From positions 372,001-436,000 of the forward strand of contig NZ_JBDWXV010000003.1 of NCBI RefSeq assembly GCF_039982735.1: a stretch of 64,000 nt of DNA, read 5' to 3'. Source of the stretch: Saccharospirillum sp039982735. GTDB lineage: Bacteria; Pseudomonadota; Gammaproteobacteria; Pseudomonadales; Natronospirillaceae. The notes beneath the pieces were generated by a model that worked only from the letters and a program-made list of their open reading frames with translations, searched no databases and had not been told where the DNA came from. Shown here piece after piece: positions 37,739 through 46,844 of the stretch; the stretch's first letter is position 1, and each line of letters starts with the position of its first letter. Both the position numbers and the translations under genes were made by a program.

Positions 37739-38990
37739 CTACTTCGCCGCAATCCCGCCCATACACACTCATAACCAGCACCAGACTGATGGCCGCTGCG
37801 CCAAAAAAGGCCAGCGCCAAAGGGTACACCGTCTGGTTATAGAGCGGGCCAACGGCAAAGGATACCCCCACGGCTACCAGACTGGAGAATGAGGCGATAA
37901 TCGAGGAGCCAAGACCGGCGACCTGCCCCAGTGACTGCATGGCGAGTGCGTTGATGTTGCCAAACAAAAGGCCCACGCCAAAAAACAACCAGAACCCCAG
38001 CAATAAAAACACCGGCAATGAGGGTTTGCCCTCTCCCAGCCATGCCAGGATAGCCAGCGATGCGCTGATCCCCATCATGCCGATCAGCGCCGTCAGGGTT
38101 TGACGATACATCCCCAGGCGCATGACCAGTGCGCCGTTGGTCAGCGATGCCAGGCCAATGCCGGCGGCCAGTATTGCAAAGTAGAGCGGAAAGCGGGCAC
38201 CTGCCTGGTACAGGTCTTCAAACAGCGAATGGGCGATGCTGTAATAGACCACCTGGCACCCAAACACCAGGCCAGCGACAATGGTATAGGCCATTACTTG
38301 TGGGTGTTTCAGAATGCGCAGGGTGGTTTTTGCAAGAGGAAGCGGCCGAATCGGAAGGCGCCGCTCGGTGGTCAGTGTTTCGGGTTGTCGCACAACCAGC
38401 CAGGCGCCGGCAATCAGGGCCAGCGCCAGCAACATTAGAAAAATTGCACGCCAGCCAGCTATCCACAGCACCAGTTGCCCCAGTGCCGGGGCCAGCATAG
38501 GCACCAGTATCAGAATCATCATCACGAAGGACATAATGCGCGCCATCGCTTCACCCTGGAACCGGTCGCGAATGAGCGCCCGAGTGCCAATTTTGGAGCC
38601 GGCTACACCCAAGCCCTGAACCAGTCTGCCCAGTAACAGCATCGTCATTGACTGGGCAAAGAGGGCGATCAGTGTCCCTGTGCCAAATACCAGCAAGCCT
38701 GTCACTATGGCCCATTTGCGGCCGTAGGCGTCGGCCAGCGGGCCAAACGCCAGCTCGCCAAACACCATGCCCAGCACCATCAGGCTAATGGTCATTTGAA
38801 GGTCGGTTGCATCGGCTACCGAGAAGCTGGCAGCCATGGCCGGAAAGGCCGGGAGTATGGCGTCGATGGTGAGCGCCGTAAGCGAGGTCAGCAGCGCAAA
38901 CAGGGTGATGAATTCGATAAGCCGAAACGATGGTGGCGATGGGTCTGGCGCGGTAACCGGAGGCGTGGCAGAAGCGGCCGGGTTCGACAT
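37719..38990 (-). CDS. Bcr/CflA-family multidrug efflux transporter (MFS)
   Basis: 423 residues with about 12 membrane helices after a proline-rich N-terminal tail. MFS marks are the DHA1-type start of helix 1 (TALTIDAILPAFPAMAASF), the loop 2-3 motif FGPLADAYGRKWAIV and, in helix 5, the Bcr/CflA-typical APALGQLVLWIAGWRAIF. It should be a proton-driven exporter of drugs or small metabolites, with substrate not predictable. It is convergent with the T6SS island and co-directional with the OmpA gene upstream (68-nt gap). Confidence 0.9.
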   Translation of the reverse strand: MSNPAASATPPVTAPDPSPPSFRLIEFITLFALLTSLTALTIDAILPAFPAMAASFSVADATDLQMTISLMVLGMVFGELAFGPLADAYGRKWAIVTGLLVFGTGTLIALFAQSMTMLLLGRLVQGLGVAGSKIGTRALIRDRFQGEAMARIMSFVMMILILVPMLAPALGQLVLWIAGWRAIFLMLLALALIAGAWLVVRQPETLTTERRLPIRPLPLAKTTLRILKHPQVMAYTIVAGLVFGCQVVYYSIAHSLFEDLYQAGARFPLYFAILAAGIGLASLTNGALVMRLGMYRQTLTALIGMMGISASLAILAWLGEGKPSLPVFLLLGFWLFFGVGLLFGNINALAMQSLGQVAGLGSSIIASFSSLVAVGVSFAVGPLYNQTVYPLALAFFGAAAISLVLVMSVYGRDCGEVEPVRQG

Positions 38991-39058
38991 TTGGTTAGGG
39001 TTCCCTGTCGTTTGTGTACCCGGCCATTAAACCATAAAAACGCGCCAGAAACTGATGA

Positions 39059-40489
39059 TCAGGGGGTTTCCAGGCCTGCCTGATCCAGCACCCGCATGGT
39101 GAACTGGTTTGGATACAGCAGCACTTCGATTCGCCGGTTTGCTCGGCGACTCTGCGCATCGGTTTCTTCAACCAGTGGCCGTGTGTCAGCGTACCCCACG
39201 GCCTGCATACGGTCAGACTCAATACCCGACTGGCTCAGCACCTGCACAGCCGAAGCGGCGCGCGCCGTAGAAAGCTCCCAGTTGGAGGGGTACTTTTCCT
39301 GCAACGATGGCGAAATCGGCCGGCCATCACTGTGGCCCTGAATGCTGATCAGATGATCAGGAAAGCTCACCAGGGCGTCTGCCAGCAGTTGCAGGGTTTC
39401 CCGCCCCGCTTCGCCGATGCTGGCAGAACCCGAGGCGAAGACGATGTTTTCCGGCAGCTTAATCACCGTAGTGCCGTCTTCCAGTCGCGACACCAGGGTT
39501 TGGCGTTCATTACTCAACGACTGCAGCTGGCTCTGCAGCTCATCCATGGCTTGTGTTTCACGGTTTAGGCGGGCTTCGAGCTCGGCAATGGTTTCGCTGT
39601 AGTTTTCACTGCGCGCCTGCTGCAAGGCCAACTCTTCCCGTGCCTGCCGATACTCATCGACCACGGTTTCCCGCTCAGCCACGGCTTGATCGAGATTGGC
39701 TTCGCGCCGCATCAGCTCGACTTCGGCAATGTTTAATTCGGCCAGGGTTTCATCCAGCTGTTGTTGCAAGCGGTCGCTGGCAGCCTGTTGCTGTCGGTCT
39801 TCCTGCTCCATGCGCTGGGTACTGGCCAGCAATGCCGTGCGCTCGTTCAGCAACCGCTGTACATGCGCCTGGCTGGCGTCTAACTGACGGTTGAGATCAG
39901 CTGCACTTGCTCTTTCTGCTTCAAGTTCTGCTGTGGTTGCGGCCAGTTCGTCTGTGGTGTCGGCCAGTTGTGCCTCAGCCGCAACCAGCTCTGCTTCAAC
40001 GGCAGCCAGTGTTTCAATGGTTTGCTTAAGTTCAGCCTCCAGGTTCGCTTGCTGCTCGGCCTGCCTGGCAATCAGGCCATCGGCTTCGGCCAGGGTTTGC
40101 TGGAGTGCGTCGCGGTCCTGGCGTGCCTGCTCCAGTTCGGACTGCAGGTCACCCACGCTCGATTGCGAATCCTGCCGCAGGTTATCGTACTGGGCCTGCA
40201 ACGCCGCCAGACGCTCGCTGGTCGTTTCAGCGTCACTCAGCAGCCGGCTGCGCTCGGCTTCCAGTTCCCGAACCCGGCTGTTGGCGTCGCTCAGTCGGCT
40301 CTGTACGGTACTCAATTCCGATTGTGCGCGCTCCTGGGCTTGTTCGAGTGCACTCATACTTTCCTGAGCCTGGGCCAATTGCGACCGGTATTGCTGATAA
40401 AAGTAGGCCACAACGGCAAGAACGATGACAAGAATCACAGCCAGCGTCACAGCGACCCAGCCTTGTTGATTGCTCTTAGTGGTACTCAC
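39059..40489 (-). CDS. OmpA/MotB-domain protein with long coiled coil
   Basis: 476 residues. One N-terminal membrane helix (WVAVTLAVILVIVLAVVAYF, residues 11-30) anchors a coiled coil of about 300 residues, made of Q/E/A/R heptads with no predicted turns. The C-terminal OmpA domain (about 345-465) has IVFASGSASIGEAGRETL, ISIQGHSDGRPIS, ELSTARAASAVQVL and GYADTRPLVEETDAQSRRAN, the peptidoglycan-binding pattern. It probably spans the periplasm from inner membrane to cell wall, in the manner of the YiaD/MotB-like class. There are no flagellar neighbours. Confidence 0.88.
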   Translation of the reverse strand: MSTTKSNQQGWVAVTLAVILVIVLAVVAYFYQQYRSQLAQAQESMSALEQAQERAQSELSTVQSRLSDANSRVRELEAERSRLLSDAETTSERLAALQAQYDNLRQDSQSSVGDLQSELEQARQDRDALQQTLAEADGLIARQAEQQANLEAELKQTIETLAAVEAELVAAEAQLADTTDELAATTAELEAERASAADLNRQLDASQAHVQRLLNERTALLASTQRMEQEDRQQQAASDRLQQQLDETLAELNIAEVELMRREANLDQAVAERETVVDEYRQAREELALQQARSENYSETIAELEARLNRETQAMDELQSQLQSLSNERQTLVSRLEDGTTVIKLPENIVFASGSASIGEAGRETLQLLADALVSFPDHLISIQGHSDGRPISPSLQEKYPSNWELSTARAASAVQVLSQSGIESDRMQAVGYADTRPLVEETDAQSRRANRRIEVLLYPNQFTMRVLDQAGLETP

Positions 40490-40681
40490 CCGGACTTCTC
40501 CCCTAATGCGTTTTTATTGTATGAGTTGTAAAGCGGTGTAAAAAACAGTCAATCGTCTGAGTCTAGTGCAAGCGTGTGGAGATTTCATGTCAGCCTGCAA
40601 GCAGCGCTGCGTCGACTATACTGAAAGGTATCCGCTGCATGGTTGTTTAAAGGCATTGTTTCGCAGCGTGAGGAGTACACC

Positions 40682-41110
40682 GTGCGACAATACATTCGCC
40701 ACCCGGCCGCTGTGCCGTTGAAGTATCAGTGCCAGCAACCCACCGACCCCAACCCGACAGAATTGCTGGACATCAGCCAGGGTGGGCTCAGTTTCATAAC
40801 AGAAGAGGCGCTCGAACCCGGGCAGATTGTGCAAGTCAGTATCGGGGTTGGTGATCCGCCGTTTGAAACCAAAGGCCAGGTGGTCTGGTGCCACCCGCAG
40901 GACGACCACTTCGTGATCGGGCTGCGTTTCGACAACCTGGAAAATGCCTTTGCTGTGCGCATGGTTGAGCAAATCTGCCACATCGAACAGTACCGGCAAC
41001 AATGGGAGCGCCAGGGTCGGGATCTGACCCCGGAAGAAGCCGCCCGGGAGTGGATTGACCTGCACGCCCGGGATTTTCCGGCCTGGCTTGGAGAATCCAA
41101 CCCCAAATAA
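40682..41110 (+). CDS. PilZ-domain cyclic-di-GMP receptor protein
   Basis: 142 residues from GTG 40682, which has GTGAGGAG 7-8 nt upstream. An ATG at 40643 lacks one. The two c-di-GMP-binding elements are present: RQYIRHPAAVPL (RxxxR-type) and LLDISQGGLSF (D/NxSxxG). The following strands include VSIGVGDPPFETKGQVVWC, ending in a helical tail with WERQGRDLTPEEAAREW. It is a single-domain PilZ protein that would relay c-di-GMP levels to a partner. The target is unknown and no motility or polysaccharide genes are adjacent. Confidence 0.9.
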   Translation: MRQYIRHPAAVPLKYQCQQPTDPNPTELLDISQGGLSFITEEALEPGQIVQVSIGVGDPPFETKGQVVWCHPQDDHFVIGLRFDNLENAFAVRMVEQICHIEQYRQQWERQGRDLTPEEAAREWIDLHARDFPAWLGESNPK

Positions 41111-41117
41111 GCCCGGT

Positions 41118-41717
41118 TCAGGGCACCAGGGACACGGCAACCAGCACCATGACGCTGCCAACGGTCGCGTCGAACCAACGCCAGGCCGTTGGAGACCTTA
41201 GCTTTGGCCCGAGGTAACGCCCAAACCCGGTTAAGCCGAAAAACCAGGTAGTCGATGCGGCAGCCGCCCCGACTACAAAATAACCCGGGTAGCTCTGCTG
41301 AGCGCCCACACTGCCCACCAGCACAACGGTATCGAGGTACACATGCGGGTTCAGCAGTGAGATCGCCATGGCCTGGCCGGCCACTTGCCATTTGGTCACA
41401 GCCGCCCCTGCCACGGCCACTCTCAACCCTCCAGACCCCTGCCACACCCGCCAGAACGCCTGGGCGGCCAACCAACACAACAAGCTGATGCCAAGCCAGG
41501 TCAGCACCGGAACCAGCGCCGGGATGCGTTGCTGTACCCAATCGACACTGTAAACCCCCAGCGTGATCAGCAGAGCATCGATGCTGCAGCACACCAGCGC
41601 CACAACAGCTGGGTGTTCGCCGCGCATGCTCTTGTTCAGTACCCAGGCATTCTGCGCTCCGATGGCCACGATCAAACCGATGGAAATGCCAAAACCCGTA
41701 ATAAAAGACCCGACCAT
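41118..41717 (-). CDS. argO: LysE/ArgO-family basic amino-acid exporter
   Basis: 199 residues with about six membrane helices. LysE-family marks are GLIVAIGAQNAWVLNKSM near the N-terminus and ISLLNPHVYLDTVVLVG (the NPHxYLD motif). It exports arginine or lysine to prevent toxic accumulation. It is divergent from an ArgP-type LysR regulator (134-bp gap), the classic arrangement in which ArgP with arginine or lysine controls argO/lysE. It is convergent with the PilZ gene, 7 nt away. Confidence 0.92.
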   Translation of the reverse strand: MVGSFITGFGISIGLIVAIGAQNAWVLNKSMRGEHPAVVALVCCSIDALLITLGVYSVDWVQQRIPALVPVLTWLGISLLCWLAAQAFWRVWQGSGGLRVAVAGAAVTKWQVAGQAMAISLLNPHVYLDTVVLVGSVGAQQSYPGYFVVGAAAASTTWFFGLTGFGRYLGPKLRSPTAWRWFDATVGSVMVLVAVSLVP

Positions 41718-41809
41718 ATCTGCTCCCGTTGTTGGTGATTGTCGTGAAGGCTAAGGAGCAAGCCGCTATTAATCCAACGAATGTTTTTTATCCTTCATAA
41801 GTATTTCTA

Positions 41810-41827
41810 ATTAACGTAGATTAACGT
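41810..41827. promoter_or_regulatory. Tandem ATTAACGT repeat, probable ArgP operator
   Basis: ATTAACGT occurs at 41810-41817 and again at 41820-41827, a 10-bp helical period. A related CCACGTT follows at 41831. It lies in the argO-argP gap 25-42 bp before argP, where a LysR regulator would bind. Confidence 0.45.
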
Positions 41828-41851
41828 TTTCCACGTTCACCGGGGGTTAAC

Positions 41852-42736
41852 ATGCTCGACTACCGACTGCTCGATGCACTGGCGGCCGTCATCGAAACCG
41901 GCGGGTTTGAGCGGGCAGCGCAGAAACTGCATCTGACGCAATCGGCCATCAGCCAGCGCATTCGACAGCTGGAGCAGCGGCTCGGGCAGCCCGTGTTACT
42001 GCGAACCACCCCGCCCCGGGCGACGGCAATGGGCTGGCGGCTGAACAATCACTTACAGCAGGTAAGACAACTGGAAATGGATCTGGTCGACACTCGCGAT
42101 GCCTTGCCACTTAAACTCAGGCTCACCGTTAATGCCGATTCCATGGCCACCTGGCTTGCCCCCGCGCTGGCGCGGTGCGAACTGAGCCCGGAAATGGATT
42201 TTGACTTGGTGGTCGAAGACCAGGAAGTGGGGCTGAAGCGCATGCGTCAGGGTGAAGTGATGGCGTGCATCTGTGCTGAGTCGCGCCCGGTCAATGGCGG
42301 GGCGGTGATGGCGTTGGGGAGGTTGCGCTATCGGGCTCTGGCGAGCCCCGCCTTTGTCGAGCGATACCAGACACTTAAATACCCGGAGAACCTCAACCAG
42401 ATTCCCTGCCTTGTTTTCAACCACGACGACCAGCTGCAACATCAATTCCTGGAAAGCCTCAGGTTGCCTCCGCCGCAGCGCATCCATCGCTGCCCCTCCT
42501 CAGAGGGGTTTGTGCAAATGGCTTTGTCCGGGCTGGGCTTTGGAATGCTGCCGGAACTGCAGGTACAGCCGTATCTGAACCGTGGCGAACTGATCGATGT
42601 CAGCCCGCCCTACTATCTGGACGTGCCCCTGTACTGGCACTACTGGCAAACAGAAAGCAGCGCGATGACACAGCTTCGGGAAGCCGTTGGCGCCCATGCA
42701 AAAGCGGTATTACTGCCCAGCGCAGGCACTGAGTAG
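41852..42736 (+). CDS. argP: LysR-family regulator ArgP
   Basis: 294 residues. The N-terminus follows E. coli ArgP (IciA) closely: DYRLLDALAAVIETGGFERA, AQKLHLTQSAISQRI, LEQRLGQPVLLRTTPPRAT. The effector domain includes MDFDLVVEDQEVGLKRM and ends with the dimerisation region. It senses arginine or lysine and controls the divergent exporter gene. GGGGG lies 8 nt before the ATG. Confidence 0.92.
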   Translation: MLDYRLLDALAAVIETGGFERAAQKLHLTQSAISQRIRQLEQRLGQPVLLRTTPPRATAMGWRLNNHLQQVRQLEMDLVDTRDALPLKLRLTVNADSMATWLAPALARCELSPEMDFDLVVEDQEVGLKRMRQGEVMACICAESRPVNGGAVMALGRLRYRALASPAFVERYQTLKYPENLNQIPCLVFNHDDQLQHQFLESLRLPPPQRIHRCPSSEGFVQMALSGLGFGMLPELQVQPYLNRGELIDVSPPYYLDVPLYWHYWQTESSAMTQLREAVGAHAKAVLLPSAGTE

Positions 42737-42740
42737 CTCC

Positions 42741-42764
42741 GAAAAAGCCCGGTTAAACCGGGCT
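42741..42764 (-). terminator. Rho-independent terminator of the 68-residue gene
   Basis: A perfect 9-bp stem AGCCCGGTT / AACCGGGCT (42746-42764) is followed in the minus direction by TTTTTC. It could also weakly stop argP transcripts coming from the other side. Confidence 0.75.
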
Positions 42765-42801
42765 CTCTGCTGAGGCGTTTCACCTGGAACTGCCTTCGGC
42801 T

Positions 42802-43008
42802 CTAGCGCTTAAAGACACTCTTCAGCCACTGCGCCCTGGCGTTGCGGGCATCCAGATCAACCCGATCACTGCGAATACGATCTCCGGCATCGCGATACCG
42901 CTCGGGAATGCTTGAAGGCTCCGAAAGGCGGGCTGAGGCCGTCCCGAGTAAAAAAGCGCTGCGATAGGCCTGAAAAAGCGTGCCTTTGTCAAAATTAAGC
43001 TGGCTCAT
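42802..43008 (-). CDS. Small protein of unknown function, 68 residues
   Basis: Starts MSQLNFDKGTLFQAYRSAF and ends LDARNARAQWLKSVFKR. It has a strong ribosome site (GGAGG, 8 nt before the ATG) and its own rho-independent terminator 38 nt past the stop, which argues for a real gene. It is basic, without a signal peptide. The N-terminal half is mildly hydrophobic and the C-terminal half is rich in R and D (DAGDRIRSDRVDLDARNAR). I recognise no family. It is divergent from the LysR-like gene downstream. Confidence 0.6.
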   Translation of the reverse strand: MSQLNFDKGTLFQAYRSAFLLGTASARLSEPSSIPERYRDAGDRIRSDRVDLDARNARAQWLKSVFKR

Positions 43009-43190
43009 GAGGGGAACCTCCTATTGCCGGTGAATTAACGGCCCAACTGAATGAACAGAGTGGCCTTCTCTGACGATGTGAATATGGTACGCTGAGACTA
43101 TTCGCAAAGTAATTCCCAAAAAAGCCAAATGGAGTTTGCAAAATCGCACATCATAAAACGCAAATAAAACGCCAGGGCGGGCCCTACCAG

Positions 43191-44087
43191 ATTCACTGGG
43201 ACGACTTTGAAACGGTTCTGGCCATTGCCGAAAGCGGCTCGCTGTCGGGAGCGGCGCGCCGGATGCAGGTGAACCACGCGACCGTCTTCCGACGCTTGGG
43301 AGAGATCGAAAAGCGGCTGGGTGTCATGTTGTTTGAACGGTCGCGCTCTGGTTACTTCCCAACTCCGTCGGGCGAGGAGCTGGCTGAAACGGCCCGGCAA
43401 ATGGAAAGTTTTGTGTTGCAGGCGGAACGCCGCATCGTCGGTCGGGACTTGCAACCGACCGGCGCCGTTTGGGTAACCACCACCGACTCCATGATGGCAG
43501 GGCTTCTCGCCCCGCTGTTTGGTGAGTTCCGGCAACACTACCCGGGTGTCACGCTGGACATCGCCGTGTCCAACCAGCTATTCAATCTCACCAAACGCGA
43601 AGCCGATGTTGCCATTCGCCCCTCCAACGCACCGCCGGAGCACCTGATCGGCCGCAAACTGGCCGATATTGGTATGGCGGTCTATGGCCAGAACCGCCAA
43701 ATCGACACCGACGCCTTCGATTTACACCAACTGCCCTGGGTCGGCCCCGGGTCGCGCCTGTTTGACGAGCCCATGCGACTATGGATGGCCGAACAGGGCT
43801 ACGATAAACAATGCGCCTTCCGGGTCGATACGTTAATCGGGATGCTCAGCAGCGTAAAAGCGGGAGTTGGGGTGTCGGTGTTGCCCTGTTATCTGGCCGA
43901 TGGTGAGCCCGAACTGGTTCAGTTATCAGACCCGATCCCACAGCTGAGCTACGGGCTCTGGTTTCTGATGCACCCGGACTTACGGGGCGTCTCGCGCATT
44001 CAATCGCTGATGGATTTCATGACCGGGGCGGTACGCGAGCAGACCGCCCGATTGGCGGGGTACCCGGCAATTAAGAAACAACGCTGA
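43191..44087 (+). CDS. LysR-family regulator without a canonical start codon
   Basis: The protein is an ordinary LysR regulator: IHWDDFETVLAIAESGSL, SGAARRMQVNHATVFRRL, LGVMLFERSRSGYFPTP, then a complete effector domain (PTGAVWVTTTDSMMAGLLAP onward). The first in-frame ATG (43263) would cut the HTH in half, and no ATG, GTG or TTG lies between the stop at 43110 and that codon. I place the start at ATT 43191, which gives 298 residues, normal for the family. Alternatively, one base may be missing from the A-rich stretch 43161-43169; restoring it would join this frame to ATG 43129. It is convergent with doeA. Confidence 0.8.
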   Translation: MHWDDFETVLAIAESGSLSGAARRMQVNHATVFRRLGEIEKRLGVMLFERSRSGYFPTPSGEELAETARQMESFVLQAERRIVGRDLQPTGAVWVTTTDSMMAGLLAPLFGEFRQHYPGVTLDIAVSNQLFNLTKREADVAIRPSNAPPEHLIGRKLADIGMAVYGQNRQIDTDAFDLHQLPWVGPGSRLFDEPMRLWMAEQGYDKQCAFRVDTLIGMLSSVKAGVGVSVLPCYLADGEPELVQLSDPIPQLSYGLWFLMHPDLRGVSRIQSLMDFMTGAVREQTARLAGYPAIKKQR

Positions 44088-44122
44088 CCAGACGACGAAG
44101 TTGCCGCCCGGTCAGCCCCGTT

Positions 44123-45301
44123 TTATTTCACAAACAGCTGGCGCGGGAAATCGCACAGCATCTCCACACCGGTTTCGGTGATCAGAATGCTTTCGGTGAT
44201 CTCGATGCCCCAGTCGTCCTGCCAGATACCGGGCATGAAGTGAAAGGTCATGCCGGGCTGCAATACGGTTTCATCCGAAGCGCGCAAGCTGGAGGTGCGC
44301 TCACCCCAGTCCGGTGGGTAGCTGACGCCGACGGGGTAGCCACAGCGGGACCCCTGACGATCAATCCCGTACTTCAACATGGTGGCATTCACCGCATTAG
44401 CGATGTCGCACGTCCGATTACCGGGTTTGGCCTGCTCAAGCCCCGCATCAATAGCTTCCAGCAGGGCTTTTTCGGCGTTCAGAAAACGGGCGCTGGGCTT
44501 GCCCATATAGAGCGTGCGCGACATGGGCGCATGGTAGCGTTTGTAGCAGCCTGAGATTTCGAAGAAGGTCCCTTCATTGGCACGAAACGGCCGTTCATCC
44601 CAGGTGATATGAGACGCCGAAGCCTCTTTGCCAGAGGGCAGCAACGGCACAATAGAGGGGTAATCGCCGCTGTAACCGTCAACACCGGCAATCGCCGTCT
44701 CGTAAATTTGTGAGACAACGTGACTCTTCGGCACCCCTACCCGCGCCACATCCAGAATACGCTGATGAATTTTCGACGTGATCTTGCCAGCGATCTTCAT
44801 GAACTCAATTTCTTTGGCCGACTTGATGGCCCGGCACCAGTTCACCAGATTATGGCTGTCGACAAAGCGGGCTTCCGGCAACGCAAGACGCAGAGAGCGA
44901 TGGGCATCGGCGGTGTAGTAGTAATTATCCATCTCGGTGGCGATGGTGGCCCCACTCCAGCCGTTTTCGATAAACAGGTGCTCGGCCAGCCAGGTCATCG
45001 GGTGTTTTTCGAGGTTCTGAACGTACTCTTCCGGGTAACTGGTCAGGTTTTCTTTCTTCATGAAACAGCGCAACAGAGCCGCGCTCTCGTCCATGCGGCG
45101 CCCGAACCAGATGGGCTCTTCCTGGTCGACATGAATAACCACGCCCTGGTGCACGTAAAACGACCAGCCGTCATACCCGGTTAGCCAATTCATATTGCCG
45201 GGGTCAGTCGCAATCAGAATATCGACCTTACGTGTTCGCATTTCCCGCCGCACTTTCTTGACGCGTTGCAGGTATTCCTTTTTCGTAAATGCCAGCTTCA
45301 C
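44123..45301 (-). CDS. doeA: Ectoine hydrolase (M24 peptidase family)
   Basis: 392 residues. It closely follows Halomonas DoeA as I recall it: IATDPGNMNWLTGYDGWSFY, IATEMDNYYYTADAHRSL, WCRAIKSAKEIEFMK, GDYPSIVPLLPSGKEAS, GTFFEISGCYKRYHAPMSRT, GYPVGVSYPPDWGERT, TFHFMPGIWQDDWGIEITES, DFPRQLFVK. DoeA opens the ectoine ring to N-alpha-acetyl-diaminobutyrate so that the compatible solute can be used as a carbon and nitrogen source. The deacetylase doeB and the regulator doeX, usually adjacent, are absent. Other M24 family members (creatinase, Xaa-Pro dipeptidase) fit less well. Confidence 0.85.
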   Translation of the reverse strand: MKLAFTKKEYLQRVKKVRREMRTRKVDILIATDPGNMNWLTGYDGWSFYVHQGVVIHVDQEEPIWFGRRMDESAALLRCFMKKENLTSYPEEYVQNLEKHPMTWLAEHLFIENGWSGATIATEMDNYYYTADAHRSLRLALPEARFVDSHNLVNWCRAIKSAKEIEFMKIAGKITSKIHQRILDVARVGVPKSHVVSQIYETAIAGVDGYSGDYPSIVPLLPSGKEASASHITWDERPFRANEGTFFEISGCYKRYHAPMSRTLYMGKPSARFLNAEKALLEAIDAGLEQAKPGNRTCDIANAVNATMLKYGIDRQGSRCGYPVGVSYPPDWGERTSSLRASDETVLQPGMTFHFMPGIWQDDWGIEITESILITETGVEMLCDFPRQLFVK

Positions 45302-45554
45302 TCAGCCACCTCCGATTCAAACCATAAGTGCTATGCACACCTCGTTGTCACAACCATTCACTTGTGTACCCCTTGCAAGCAGTTACCAGCCTTTAGCAAG
45401 CGCAGAACAGGGTCTTTTGGATTGTGCCAGTCAATGCCTGCACAATGCCAGTAACATCATCAACGATTAATGTTCACATTCAGGGGAGATCAGGGCTGAG
45501 TTGCCCGGAAGGGCACCATAAAGCCCGGTGTTCGGGCAGGAGAGAGGCTTCGCT

Positions 45555-46844
45555 TCAAACGACCGCTGGCACCCGGTATCGATTTTCAACCACCGGCAGG
45601 CCACAATCGGAAGAGGATACCAGTACAATTCCGCCGGGCGACAGGGTGTACTGCAGCGCGTCCTTCACAGCATCCTCACCGATGACGGTACCTCTGGGAA
45701 TAACGCATCGTTGATCAACAATGACTCTGCTTAAATGACAGTCGCTGCCTATATAAGCCCCTGGCAATATCAGCGAATCACTGACGCGGGCTCCGGCATT
45801 GATCGTTACATCATTGAAAATGATACTGTTTTCGACTGTCGCGCCGTCTATCAGGCACCCGTTACCAACCACAGAGTTGGTGGCTTGGCCGTGCGAGCCC
45901 CGTTCGGAGTTGAACACAAAACGGGAGGGCGGCAACTGCTCCTGCGCAGTCCAGATGGGCCAGTGCCGGTCAAACAAATCCATGGCCGGACAATCACCGA
46001 GCAACTCCATATTGGCTTGCCAGAACTGATCCAGGGTGCCTACGTCCCGCCAATAAGCGGGCTCGCCTTTTTTACTCACAAAGGGGTAAGCGTTGACTGG
46101 CCACTGATCAATGAGGCTGGGAATAATGTCTTTACCGAAGTCATGGCTCGACACTCGGTCATTGGCATCCTGGCGGAGCTGTTCGATCAAGAAGGCAGTA
46201 TTGAACACATAGATTCCCATAGACGCCAGCGCACGTTCAGGTTTGCCAGGCAAGGTTCTGGGATCACGGGGTTTTTCATCGAAAGCAAACACCCGGTTGT
46301 TCCAATCGATGGCCATCACCCCAAACCCCTGAGCTGCCTGCACGTCTACTTCAATGCAGGCCACCGTCATCGGAGCACCTGATGACTGGTGATGCAACAG
46401 GAGGTCGCCGTAATCCATTTTATAAACGTGGTCACCGGCGAGAATCACCACATAAGTGGGAGCGTATTGTTCAATAATATCCAGGTTCTGATAAACCGCA
46501 TCCGCCGTGCCCTGATACCAGCCATCCCCCATGCGTTGCTGGGCTGGCAGCAAATCTACGAAATCGCCCATGCCGTTGTTAAGAAAGTTCCAGCCACGCT
46601 GGATATGACAATTGAGCGAGTAAGACTTGTACTGGGTGAGAATACCAATGCGCTTCAGACCTGAATGCAAACAGTTGGACAATGCAAAATCAATAGTCCG
46701 GAACTGCCCTCCAAAGGGAACCGCCGGCTTGGCATGCCAGCGAGTCAGATTCTTTAGCCGGGTGCCATGCCCTCCGGCCAGAATCAGTGCCAGGCTTTCC
46801 TCTGCCAAGGCTCTTCCTTGCTGGTTGGATCGTCTTGCTTGCAT
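45555..46844 (-). CDS. glgC: Glucose-1-phosphate adenylyltransferase (ADP-glucose pyrophosphorylase)
   Basis: 429 residues from ATG 46844, near E. coli GlgC (431). An earlier in-frame ATG (46901) adds 19 residues without homology. The nucleotide-binding start is LALILAGGHGTRLKNLT, with the regulatory/substrate region WHAKPAVPFGGQFRTIDFAL, then GTADAVYQNL, VVILAGDHVYKMDYGDLL and a C-terminal left-handed beta-helix (VVGNGCLIDGATVENSII). It makes ADP-glucose, the committed step of glycogen synthesis. glgA and glgB are not nearby. Confidence 0.95.
   Translation of the reverse strand: MQARRSNQQGRALAEESLALILAGGHGTRLKNLTRWHAKPAVPFGGQFRTIDFALSNCLHSGLKRIGILTQYKSYSLNCHIQRGWNFLNNGMGDFVDLLPAQQRMGDGWYQGTADAVYQNLDIIEQYAPTYVVILAGDHVYKMDYGDLLLHHQSSGAPMTVACIEVDVQAAQGFGVMAIDWNNRVFAFDEKPRDPRTLPGKPERALASMGIYVFNTAFLIEQLRQDANDRVSSHDFGKDIIPSLIDQWPVNAYPFVSKKGEPAYWRDVGTLDQFWQANMELLGDCPAMDLFDRHWPIWTAQEQLPPSRFVFNSERGSHGQATNSVVGNGCLIDGATVENSIIFNDVTINAGARVSDSLILPGAYIGSDCHLSRVIVDQRCVIPRGTVIGEDAVKDALQYTLSPGGIVLVSSSDCGLPVVENRYRVPAVV

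Noticed and set aside
39553..40531. Several plus-strand frames opposite the coiled-coil OmpA gene
   Set aside because: Repetitive Ala/Gln/Glu codons in the real gene keep the other strand open. No ribosome sites or domains are present.
40643..40681. Upstream ATG start for the PilZ protein
   Set aside because: There is no ribosome site. GTG 40682 has GAGGAG at good distance and begins right at the conserved RQYIRHP motif.
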